Positions 46,838 through 54,127 of a stretch of 64,000 nucleotides of DNA are shown here, piece by piece. This DNA comes from Verrucomicrobiaceae bacterium UBA1938 (GTDB taxonomy: Bacteria; Verrucomicrobiota; Verrucomicrobiia; Verrucomicrobiales; Verrucomicrobiaceae): assembly GCA_002336895.1 (NCBI GenBank), contig DDFC01000010.1, positions 186,001-250,000 on the forward strand, given 5' to 3'. Every line of letters starts with the position of its first letter. The stretch's first letter is position 1. Both the position numbers and the translations under genes were made by a program. The notes below the pieces were generated by a model, which worked only from the letters and a program-made list of their open reading frames with translations, was not told the DNA's origin and searched no databases.

Positions 46838-46952
46838 GCTTGGAGGGGGGGCTTGCCCGGGTGCCGTGGAAGAGTGTTCAAAAATTTAACTGCAAAGTTC
46901 AAGCTCTCCCACGTTGCATTTCGACGGAGCGGCAGCATTGCTGCCGGGCATG

Positions 46953-47576
46953 ATGCCACGCCGTCTGCTTACTTTTCTCGCGCTCAGTCTTGTCAGCTGC
47001 AATACGGTGCAGAACACCGGCACCAGTGCTTTTCATTACAGCCGCCGGTTTGTGACTCATGAGATCCCGCGTGCTTCGCGCTTTGTGTGGAAGGGGGTCA
47101 CGGGGCTGTTCGGGCAGAATGATGGCTCTTTCTGGTATGCGGATGACATGCGGGGCCGGCCCAGCGTGGTGATCAATCTGAGCGAGCAGATGGTCTATCT
47201 CTTCAAAGGCGGGCAGCTCGCGGGCGGGTCCCCCATCTCCTCGGGCGCGGAGGGCTACGATACGCGGCCTGGCAGGTACGGCGTCATTGAAAAGGACATC
47301 GACCACAAGTCCTCGATCTACGGCGACTACGAGGACTATCAGGGCAATGTGATCATGCAAAACATCAACAACCGGGTGGACCCGCGTCCGCCGGGCACGC
47401 GCTTTGAGGGGGCCAAGATGTTTTACTTCATGCGCATCTATGGTGGCGTGGGCATGCACCAGGGCTACCTGCCGGGGTATCCGGCCTCACATGGCTGCAT
47501 CCGCCTGCCTGGGCACATGGCGGAGAAGTTTTACCGCGAGGTGCGGGTAGGCACACCGGTGGAAGTGGTGCCCTAG
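46953..47576 (+). CDS. L,D-transpeptidase (YkuD) lipoprotein
   Basis: About 207 residues from 46953 (ATG at 46950 is equally possible). A lipoprotein signal (RRLLTFLALSLVSC) places it at a membrane. The YkuD domain follows: SVVINLSEQMVYLFKGGQL, the GMHQGYLPGYPASHGCIRLP active site with the SHGC cysteine and upstream His. It would form 3-3 cross-links in peptidoglycan or attach proteins to it. An upstream TTG at 46914 would add residues before the lipobox and is disfavoured. It is the first gene after the giant protein, 115 bases downstream, and could be linked to surface attachment, but that is inference. Confidence 0.9.
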   Translation: MPRRLLTFLALSLVSCNTVQNTGTSAFHYSRRFVTHEIPRASRFVWKGVTGLFGQNDGSFWYADDMRGRPSVVINLSEQMVYLFKGGQLAGGSPISSGAEGYDTRPGRYGVIEKDIDHKSSIYGDYEDYQGNVIMQNINNRVDPRPPGTRFEGAKMFYFMRIYGGVGMHQGYLPGYPASHGCIRLPGHMAEKFYREVRVGTPVEVVP

Positions 47577-47630
47577 GAGGGGCGAAAAATTACTATTTAA
47601 CCATAGATGTGGCCGTGCTATGTTGTACTC

Positions 47631-48050
47631 ATGGCTACTCTTTCCATCAAGCTGCGGGGGCGGATTCTCACCGCCTACGACAAAGGGGACAGCACGCGGG
47701 ATGCAATCGCTGAGCGCTTCAATGTCTCCCTCGGCATGGTCAAAAAGCTGCTGCAACAGCGGCGGCATACTGGAAGCATCGAGCCCAGGCACCATCTGGC
47801 AGGGCGCAAGAAGCTGATCCAGGACAAGCACCGGGACAAGATGCGCCAGCTGCTGGAGCGCAAACCTGGCCTGACGCTGGCAGAGCTGCGAACGGCCCTG
47901 AGACTGAAATGCACCCTGCCGGCCATTCACTATGTGCTGGCGGACATGGGGCTCACGCGGAAGGACAGGAAGTCGGCGGCTGCCCCCAAGAAGGCCCGTC
48001 CGGCGGCCAAGCGGGCCGCTTTTTCCAAGAGCAAGCGCAAGGCGCGCTGA
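47631..48050 (+). CDS. Stand-alone IS630-type helix-turn-helix protein with basic tail
   Basis: 139 residues from 47631 (MATLSIKLRGRILTAYDKG); an ATG at 47607 adds 8 unlikely residues. The body matches the N-terminal DNA-binding region of IS630-family transposases: STRDAIAERFNVSLGMVKKLLQQRRHTG (first HTH), GRKKLI linker, RQLLERKPGLTLAELRTAL (second HTH), then IHYVLADMGLTRKDRK. The catalytic DDE domain is absent. Instead the protein ends in a 25-residue Lys/Arg/Ala tail (KKARPAAKRAAF...). No inverted repeats or second frame are seen. It may be a remnant or a domesticated DNA-binding protein. Confidence 0.8.
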   Translation: MATLSIKLRGRILTAYDKGDSTRDAIAERFNVSLGMVKKLLQQRRHTGSIEPRHHLAGRKKLIQDKHRDKMRQLLERKPGLTLAELRTALRLKCTLPAIHYVLADMGLTRKDRKSAAAPKKARPAAKRAAFSKSKRKAR

Positions 48051-48126
48051 GAAGCTGATGCGTGCGACCGTGCAGGTTTGTGCACGGCGGGCTTGGAATC
48101 CCTCCATGGCATGCTCTTATGAGGGC

Positions 48127-48471
48127 ATGAACTGGCCTGTGATCAAAGCCGTGGCACTGCTGCTGACCTCCAATATTTTCATGACCTTCGCCTGGTACGG
48201 GCACCTGAAGGATCTGAAGTCCAAGCCCTGGTTCATCGCCGCATTCATCAGCTGGGGAATCGCGTTTTTTGAATACATGTTTCAGGTGCCGGCCAACCGC
48301 ATCGGCAGCACGGCGATGACACTGCCACAGCTCAAGATCATCCAGGAGGTGATCACCCTGACGGTCTTTGTGCCGTTCGCGGTATATTACATGAAGGAGT
48401 CTCCGAGATGGGATTTCCTCTGGGCGGGTCTGTGCATGTGCGGAGCTGTGTATTTCATTTTCCGGAAGTGA
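48127..48471 (+). CDS. DMT-superfamily membrane protein (DUF486)
   Basis: 114 residues with four membrane helices. The DUF486 signature is visible: LLLTSNIFMTFAWYGHLKDLKSKPWFIAAFISWGIAFFEYMFQVPANRIG and the late FAVYYMKESPRWDFLWAGLCMCGAVYFIFRK. Length is normal for this family. The start at 48127 matches other members; 48106 would add seven residues. Role unknown; related small drug/metabolite-type transporters are the nearest functional hint. Confidence 0.9.
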   Translation: MNWPVIKAVALLLTSNIFMTFAWYGHLKDLKSKPWFIAAFISWGIAFFEYMFQVPANRIGSTAMTLPQLKIIQEVITLTVFVPFAVYYMKESPRWDFLWAGLCMCGAVYFIFRK

Positions 48472-48581
48472 ACAGTCTGCGAGTAAACAGTGAATGGCAT
48501 CAGGCCTTGTTGAGAAGGGGATCAAGAGCACTGTTCCCGCAGGCGGTACCAAGCTAACTTTACAGTCGTTACATTACCGGC

Positions 48582-48824
48582 ATGAAATCTGAAAACCCGC
48601 GCCCCAAGCCAGGGCCTTTTCGTGCCTGCCTGCGGGCTGTGGGTGATCTTATGGAATTCATTCATAATGATCTGCATGTCGCACTCTTTGGCTGGGCAGG
48701 GGCCTGTCTGGGGGCTGTGCTTAGCCTGGGCTACTACCGTCCCAGCTCCAGTTCGTGGGAGGCTATTGGCATCGGATATGTCGCTTTTCTGGCTCTCGTG
48801 GTGGTGTGGAGTGTTTGTGGATAA
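48582..48824 (+). CDS. Small two-helix membrane protein, unknown
   Basis: 80 residues with two predicted membrane helices (about 35-51 and 62-78) after a basic N-terminus. No family recognised. An overlapping frame 48622-48864 is less hydrophobic and probably a shadow. The stop codon lies within a perfect DnaA-box-like 9-mer (48816-48824). Confidence 0.5.
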   Translation: MKSENPRPKPGPFRACLRAVGDLMEFIHNDLHVALFGWAGACLGAVLSLGYYRPSSSSWEAIGIGYVAFLALVVVWSVCG

Positions 48825-48865
48825 TGCTCACAACTTGTTCACATGTTCACAATTTAAATTGTGAA
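48816..48865. promoter_or_regulatory. DnaA-box-like 9-mer, heptamer repeats and 20-bp perfect palindrome
   Basis: A TTATCCACA match on the minus strand (48816-48824) is followed by GCTCACA (48826), GTTCACA (48837) and GTTCACA (48845). A perfect palindrome then covers 48846-48865 (TTCACAATTT and its complement). The AT-rich stretch ends 36 bases before the M50-like gene. Probably an operator for that gene; an origin-type role is less likely. Confidence 0.45.
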
Positions 48866-48901
48866 GATGTTTAATAAAGGTTAAATAACTCCATTCTTCC
48901 C

Positions 48902-49714
48902 ATGTCCACTGCGAACACCCGCAGACATCTCCATGAAACTCGCAACCGCCCCTCCGGAATCAACAATCGGAAGGACGTGCAGCATGATCGTTTCCTGCTG
49001 CTGATGAAGCGCTGGATCGGCGGTGCGGTGCTGGCACCGGCGTGTTTTGTGACCGCCATCACCCTGATCATCATGCTCTGGCGTGCGGTGGCGCGGATGG
49101 GGTTTCTTCGTTCAGAGGAGTTCATTTTCTTCGCCTTTGGCGGTGTGCTGTGGGCGGTGGCCTACCTGGCGGGAGTGCGGCCGGTCACGGCCTATGTCTT
49201 TGGCCATGAGCTCAGCCACCTCTTCACCGCCCGGTTGTTTGGCGGGCGTATTTTCGGCTGGGATTACAGTGCCGAAGGCGGCTATGTGGAGACGGACAAA
49301 TCGAATACCTGGATCACCCTGGCTCCCTACCTGATCCCGTTTTACACGCTGGTCATCATGCTGCTTTTCGGCATCCTGGGGCTGGCGCTGGACATGCAGC
49401 AGGCCCACGATCTTCACCTGTGGAAGCTCACGGTGCATCTCAAACCCAGCCGGCTGCTTTACGCGCTGGTGGGGTTCACGTGGTGGTTTCACGCCACCTA
49501 CACCGTGAAGACAGTGGTGGCGGAGCAGGGGGACCTTAAGCGGAATGGGGAGTTCTTCTCCATGATGCTCATTTTCCTGATCAATGCCTTCCTGCTGATC
49601 GCGCTGTTCCTGGCCTCATCGCCCTCGCCGGGGCTGGGCTTCATGGAGGTGGCGCGCTGCTGGTGGTCTGTCGCCACGGGGATCCTGGGCTGGCTGTGGC
49701 ATCTGGTGTTTTGA
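48902..49714 (+). CDS. M50-like membrane metalloprotease
   Basis: 270 residues with about six membrane segments. A GHELSH (HExxH) zinc motif lies in a helix near residue 102, and LAPYLIPFYTLVIMLL follows. This is the layout of compact site-2-type (M50) proteases, although the third zinc ligand (usually DG) is not obvious. Residues 1-33 form a charged cytoplasmic N-terminus. Substrate unknown. The gene is 187 bases... no other start fits better than the ATG at 48902; a palindromic operator candidate lies just upstream. xseA follows 50 bases downstream. Confidence 0.65.
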   Translation: MSTANTRRHLHETRNRPSGINNRKDVQHDRFLLLMKRWIGGAVLAPACFVTAITLIIMLWRAVARMGFLRSEEFIFFAFGGVLWAVAYLAGVRPVTAYVFGHELSHLFTARLFGGRIFGWDYSAEGGYVETDKSNTWITLAPYLIPFYTLVIMLLFGILGLALDMQQAHDLHLWKLTVHLKPSRLLYALVGFTWWFHATYTVKTVVAEQGDLKRNGEFFSMMLIFLINAFLLIALFLASSPSPGLGFMEVARCWWSVATGILGWLWHLVF

Positions 49715-49764
49715 GTCCGGCCTCGGCTGGACTTTCCTCGTATCCCAGTCCATGACAGTGCGCC

Positions 49765-51108
49765 ATGCCTGAAGACGCCGATGTCCTTTCCGTGACCCAG
49801 CTCACGCGCGAAATCCGCGACGTGCTGGAAGGCCACATCGGCAGCGTCTGGGTGGAGGGGGAGATCAGCAACCACCGCCTGCAGTCCTCAGGGCACCAGT
49901 ACTTCACGCTCAAGGATGCCGGGGCGCAGCTATCCTGTGTGATGTTTCGTGGCGCGGCGGCGCGCACCAGCGTGCGCATTCAGGACGGCGCCCTGATGCA
50001 GGTGTATGGGGAGATCAGCGTGTACGAGCCGCGCGGGCAGTATCAGATGGTCGTCAAACAGGTGCAGGTGAAGGGGAAGGGCACGCTGCAGGAGCGCTTT
50101 GAGGCGCTGAAGCGCCGCCTGCATGCGGAGGGGCTCTTTGATCCGGAACGCAAGCGCGCCGTGCCGCGATTCCCCCGCGTGGTGGCGCTCGTCACTTCGC
50201 CCACCGGCGCGGCCATCCAGGACATGCTGAACATCCTCACGCGTCGTGCTCCCTGGGTTCGGGTGCTCGTCTTTCCCGTGCGCGTGCAGGGGCAGGGGGC
50301 CGAGCTGGAGATCGTGCGCGCCCTGCGCGTGCTGGGCGCCGCGGAAGATTTTGGCCTGCCGGTGCCGGATACCATCGTGGTGGGCCGTGGCGGCGGCAGC
50401 CTGGAGGACATGTGGTGCTTCAATGAGGAGGTGCTGGCTCGGGCCATCGCCGAGTGCCCCATCCCCATCATCTCAGCCGTGGGGCATGAGATTGATTTCA
50501 CCATCGCCGACTTTGTGGCGGATTTGCGTGCGCCCACGCCGAGTGCTGCTGCCGAATTGCTGGCCCCGGACAGCGCCGAGTTGCAGCGGTATTTTGATGG
50601 CATCGCCCGCACGCTGAGCACGCGCGTGACCACCGTGCTGGAGCATCAGCAGCAGGTGCTGGAGCTCACGGCCAAAGGAGCGCTGCGTCATGCGCCGGAC
50701 CGCCTCATCCAGCAGGCAGAGCAGGGGATCGACGACCACGAGTCACGCCTGCGTGAGGCCGTGCGTGAGCAACTCCGTGCCTGGGCGGACGATCTCTCTC
50801 AGAAGCAGCAGGTGCTCGCCGCGCATCACCCGCGTGTGCAACTCACCGAGGCCGTGCACCGTGCGGAGACCTGTGCGCACCGCCTGCAGCAGGGCTTGCT
50901 TCATCGGCTGGATCGTCTGGCCGATCGCCTGCAATCCCGTGGCGAACTGCTCCGGCACATCGGCCCGGAAGCCGTGCTCGCACGCGGCTTTTCCTACACC
51001 ACCAATGCCGAGGGCAAAGTGCTCAAAGACGCCGCTGAAGTGAAGCCGGGGGATGAGCTGATGACGCGGCTGGCGCAGGGGGCGGTGAGGAGTGTGGCGA
51101 AAGGCTAA
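49765..51108 (+). CDS. xseA: Exodeoxyribonuclease VII large subunit
   Basis: 447 residues. The N-terminal OB fold starts LSVTQLTREIRDVLEGHIGSVWVEGEISNH, typical of XseA. The catalytic domain has VALVTSPTGAAIQDMLNIL, VGRGGGSLEDMWCFNEE and ISAVGHEIDFTIADFVADLRAPTPSAAAE. A long helical coiled-coil region and a short C-terminal ARGFSYTTNAEGK segment follow. With XseB it degrades single-stranded DNA. No xseB lies next to it in the window. A hairpin with a short T run at 51205-51226 may end the transcript. Confidence 0.97.
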   Translation: MPEDADVLSVTQLTREIRDVLEGHIGSVWVEGEISNHRLQSSGHQYFTLKDAGAQLSCVMFRGAAARTSVRIQDGALMQVYGEISVYEPRGQYQMVVKQVQVKGKGTLQERFEALKRRLHAEGLFDPERKRAVPRFPRVVALVTSPTGAAIQDMLNILTRRAPWVRVLVFPVRVQGQGAELEIVRALRVLGAAEDFGLPVPDTIVVGRGGGSLEDMWCFNEEVLARAIAECPIPIISAVGHEIDFTIADFVADLRAPTPSAAAELLAPDSAELQRYFDGIARTLSTRVTTVLEHQQQVLELTAKGALRHAPDRLIQQAEQGIDDHESRLREAVREQLRAWADDLSQKQQVLAAHHPRVQLTEAVHRAETCAHRLQQGLLHRLDRLADRLQSRGELLRHIGPEAVLARGFSYTTNAEGKVLKDAAEVKPGDELMTRLAQGAVRSVAKG

Positions 51109-51112
51109 GAGG

Positions 51113-51299
51113 CGTTTTCGAAACTCGCGGCAGCGTTTTGGAACCGGAGCGTAGCGGAGATAGACAGCCGAAGGCTGCCCGAAGGGTGAGCGAAGCGAAT
51201 CAATGCGCCGATCCTCCGGCGCTTTTGAACGTTGTATGGCCTGCGAAAAGCTCCAGAGGGCTGGAGCGCTCCAGGACGCTCTCGCGTTCTTTCGCAGGC
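51113..51299. repeat. Structured intergenic repeat region after xseA
   Basis: About 190 bases rich in short inverted repeats: 51205-51210 with 51217-51222 (GCGCCG/CGGCGC, then TTTT), and 51239-51248 with 51290-51299 (10-bp perfect arms). A stretch at 51269-51292 is shared with 4301-4324. It looks like a dispersed non-coding repeat. Apparent reading frames through it are low-complexity and not believable. Confidence 0.55.
51205..51226 (+). terminator. Probable terminator of xseA
   Basis: A 6-bp GC stem, 6-base loop and four T, located 97 bases after the xseA stop within the structured region. Confidence 0.5.
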
Positions 51300-51357
51300 G
51301 GCACCTGTCTCTGCATGTCCTCAGAAGATTTGGCCCATTCACTGCGTAGGAGGTACC

Positions 51358-52794
51358 ATGCTCCCAACGCGCCGCTCCTTTCTGAACCGCTCCGCCTACG
51401 GCATCGGCGGCATCGCTTTGGCCACGCTGCTCAAGGAACAGAACCTGCTGGCCAGCCCGGAGCAGATCGGACCGAAGCATTTTGACCTCAAGCCCAAGAT
51501 GCCGCACGGCTTTGGGCAGGCGAAGGCCATGATTTCCATGTTCATGCAGGGCGGGCCCAGCCACATGGACCTGTTTGATCCCAAGCCCGAGCTGACCAAG
51601 TACGACGGCAAGGACTTCCCCGGCGAGGTGAAGTACGACGACGCCGCCGGTGCCAGCCGCGAGTGCATGGGCAGCCCGTGGAAGTTCAAAAAGTACGGCC
51701 AGAGCGGCATGGATGTCAGCGAGCTGCTGCCGCATTTCTCCAACATCGTCGATGATGTGACGATGATCCGCTCCATGCACACGGGCGTGAACAATCATGG
51801 GCAGTCGATTTATGCGCTGCTGAACGGGCAGGTCACCGGCGGCCGCCCCACGCTGGGCAGCTGGCTCACGTATGGTCTTGGCTCGGAAAATCAGGATCTG
51901 CCCGCCTACGTGGCGCTCACGGACCCGCGCGGCCTGCCCGTGCTGGGCGTGGACAACTGGAGCAATGGCTGGCTGCCCTCCCTCTTTCAGGGCACCGTCA
52001 TCCGGCCCAAGGAGCCGCGCATCCCCAATCTCGATGCGCCGCTCAGCCTGCATGGCGATGCGCAGTCCCGGTATCTCAATTTTGTGCAGCGCCTGAACCG
52101 CGAGCACCTGGAGGCCCGACCCGGAGAGGCGGACCTGGAGGCGCGAATCCAGAGCTTTGAGCTGGCCGCACGCATGCAGACGGCGGCCAAGGAGGCGCTG
52201 GACATCAGCCAGGAAAGCGCCGCCACCAAGAAGCTCTACGGCCTGGACAATCCGGCCGCCGCCGAGTTCGGCACGCGCTGCCTCATCGCCCGCCGTCTGG
52301 TGGAGCGCGGCGTGCGCTGCGTCTCCCTCTTCACGGGAAACCAGACCTGGGACAATCACCAGAACATCCGCACCCTGCTGCCCGCCGCCTGCCTGTATGT
52401 CGATCAAGGCGCCGCCGCTCTGGTCATGGACCTCAAGCAGCGCGGCCTGCTGGACACCACCATCGTCCATTGGGGTGGCGAGATGGGTCGCCTGCCCGTC
52501 ATCCAGAACCGCTCCGGCTCCAAGGACCGCACCACTGTAGGCCGCGACCACAACACCTACGGCTTCAGCATGTGGGTGGCCGGTGGCGGCTTCAAAGCCG
52601 GCCACATCCACGGCGAGACCGATGACTTCGGCCACAAGGCCGTGAAAGACGTGGTCAACCACTACGACTACCACGCCACGTTGCTGCACCTCTTCGGCCT
52701 GGATGCCAAGCACCTCAGCTATCGCCGCAACGGCACCGAACAGGTGCTGGTGGAGAATCCGCAGGCGCGGGTGGTGAGTGAGATTCTGGCGTGA
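51358..52794 (+). CDS. DUF1501 domain-containing protein, Tat-type signal
   Basis: 478 residues from ATG 51358, which has a perfect TAGGAGGT ribosome site five bases upstream (51347-51354). The frame runs back to 51232 but that part is in the repeat region. A twin-arginine motif (TRRSFLNR) opens the protein. Family motifs are FMQGGPSHMDLFDPK, LIARRLVERGVRCVSL and HWGGEMGRLPVIQ...GRDHNTYGFS. It is the longer DUF1501 subtype normally paired with a DUF1549/DUF1553 gene; here it is solitary. Function as for the family: unknown, secreted. Confidence 0.93.
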   Translation: MLPTRRSFLNRSAYGIGGIALATLLKEQNLLASPEQIGPKHFDLKPKMPHGFGQAKAMISMFMQGGPSHMDLFDPKPELTKYDGKDFPGEVKYDDAAGASRECMGSPWKFKKYGQSGMDVSELLPHFSNIVDDVTMIRSMHTGVNNHGQSIYALLNGQVTGGRPTLGSWLTYGLGSENQDLPAYVALTDPRGLPVLGVDNWSNGWLPSLFQGTVIRPKEPRIPNLDAPLSLHGDAQSRYLNFVQRLNREHLEARPGEADLEARIQSFELAARMQTAAKEALDISQESAATKKLYGLDNPAAAEFGTRCLIARRLVERGVRCVSLFTGNQTWDNHQNIRTLLPAACLYVDQGAAALVMDLKQRGLLDTTIVHWGGEMGRLPVIQNRSGSKDRTTVGRDHNTYGFSMWVAGGGFKAGHIHGETDDFGHKAVKDVVNHYDYHATLLHLFGLDAKHLSYRRNGTEQVLVENPQARVVSEILA

Positions 52795-52807
52795 GGGGGG
52801 GAGTTGA

Positions 52808-53221
52808 TTATACAGGTGCTTGCGCGAGAAAGCTGCCCGGCGTTATGGCCGAGATGGGTGCTGTAGCGTAATCTCCGATGTTGCGCGTCACGATAAAGTC
52901 CACTCCAGCCTGCACTGCTGCGGCACATTGCAGGCCGTCTTCAAAGTCGTTCATAGGCAGTGCCAGGGCATGCTTCGCAGCGGAAGTGCCTGAGGGTACT
53001 ACCTCCACGAATATGAGCAGGTCATGAATGAACCGCCTGGCCTGAGCGGACATGCCGCCTTTCTGCAGCAAGTAATAGACATTGGCAATGGTGTGCCATG
53101 CAATGAAGCCGCAGCCAGGATGGAGTTCACACCAATCAAGAACTCGCATACTGTCCGTGAAATGAGGCATTCGCCCAGTGCCCACATCCAGCAGCACATC
53201 GCAGTCGATCAGGATCTTCAC
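52808..53221 (-). CDS. PIN-domain toxin (VapC-like)
   Basis: 137 residues starting with GTG at 53221, overlapping the upstream gene by four bases (GTGA). The PIN acidic residues are visible at D6 (ILIDCDVLLD), D92/D95 (MNDFEDGLQCAAA) and D117 with FIVTRNIGDY before it. PIN toxins are RNases kept in check by a cognate antitoxin, here the preceding gene. Convergent with the DUF1501 gene, 13 bases apart. Confidence 0.87.
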   Translation of the reverse strand: MKILIDCDVLLDVGTGRMPHFTDSMRVLDWCELHPGCGFIAWHTIANVYYLLQKGGMSAQARRFIHDLLIFVEVVPSGTSAAKHALALPMNDFEDGLQCAAAVQAGVDFIVTRNIGDYATAPISAITPGSFLAQAPV

Positions 53222-53988
53222 CGGCCGCTCCTTTCGTACTTTTCCAAAAGATAGGAAAGTCTCGGATCATCGGCGTCAGGTTGCGGCAGGGCAAATCTTC
53301 CACTCCAGCGCGTGGTAAACTTTCCTGCCTTTGCAGACTGCATTTCACGTTTCGCCGCATAGGCAAGACTTGCGCGGATGTCAGCTTTTTGAAGGCCTGG
53401 ATGCAGACGCAGGATTTCTTTTTCTGATTCTCCAGCCGCAAGCCATTGCAGCACTTCAGCCACCGTGATTTCACTCCGCCTTATCCGGGCTGGAGGAGGG
53501 GTCATGACAATAATGTCCCCGATGTCGATTTCATCTTCGCCTTCACGCACCCTTGACTCGGCATTGTCTTCGAAGGGGAGATCATACGTGGCGGATGACG
53601 AAGTCAGAAACGGGGTCCAGTCATGGCGGATGGCGCGTTCGGCCTCCTGCAGCCACCAGCTTTTCCATGACGAGGGTTCGCCAAAATGACCATGAGATTC
53701 AGCAAAGCCTTTGCCTGGAATGCCTGTGCTTTTGTTTACGATCAAGGCAGTGATCTTCGGCAGTTCCGGATGACGCATCGTCCATTCATTGAGGTCTGTC
53801 AGCCCGAGTCTTTGCAGACGACTTCCTGCAAACAATGAGGGGGAGGGCCGCCCAAGCCGCTCCAGCAGAAAAGAATAAGTTGGGAAGCTTTGTGGATCGC
53901 CTGCGTGAATGCCGCCGTGTCTTATCACATCGACAAGAATGCGAAGCAGCGGCTGGGCCTTGGGATCTGGCGGCTCGATCGAGGGCAT
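53218..53988 (-). CDS. DUF433-type antitoxin with long N-terminal domain
   Basis: 256 residues. The region around 170-215 (SEITVAEVLQWLAAGESEKEILRLHPGLQKADIRASLAYAAKRE) is a DUF433 antitoxin helix-turn-helix. The C-terminal 35 residues (TRWSGRFALPQPDADDPRLSYLLEKY) would bind the PIN toxin. Unusually, about 160 residues precede the DUF433 part (RLGRPSPSLFAGSRLQRLGLTDLN... ITALIVNKSTGIPGKGF). Typical DUF433 antitoxins are about 75-110 residues. Translationally coupled to the PIN gene. Confidence 0.75.
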   Translation of the reverse strand: MPSIEPPDPKAQPLLRILVDVIRHGGIHAGDPQSFPTYSFLLERLGRPSPSLFAGSRLQRLGLTDLNEWTMRHPELPKITALIVNKSTGIPGKGFAESHGHFGEPSSWKSWWLQEAERAIRHDWTPFLTSSSATYDLPFEDNAESRVREGEDEIDIGDIIVMTPPPARIRRSEITVAEVLQWLAAGESEKEILRLHPGLQKADIRASLAYAAKREMQSAKAGKFTTRWSGRFALPQPDADDPRLSYLLEKYERSGR

Positions 53989-54127
53989 GGTGGAAGATTA
54001 TTGCTGGATGGCGGGGAAACAACCAAACCTTACACGTTTGTAATGCTCCAGTAACGCAAAGGCCATGGCCTGGATGTTTTTGTTGGGCGGAAATCAATCC
54101 ACCCAAATCCACTACCCAACAACATCC

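Noticed and set aside
15785..46837. CRISPR array or satellite DNA as the source of the periodic signal
   Set aside because: The period is 255-530 bases and coding in one frame, with amino-acid-level conservation; there are no short identical repeats with unique spacers.
48816..48865. Chromosomal replication origin
   Set aside because: Only one exact DnaA box, no dnaA/dnaN/gidA neighbours; an operator is the simpler reading.
51138..51485. Plus-strand frame of 115 codons over the structured repeat
   Set aside because: It runs through the hairpins and out of frame into the DUF1501 gene, with no ribosome site or recognisable domain.
50743..52713. 656-codon minus-strand frame across xseA and the DUF1501 gene
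   Set aside because: Antisense of two well-supported genes and crosses the non-coding repeat region between them.
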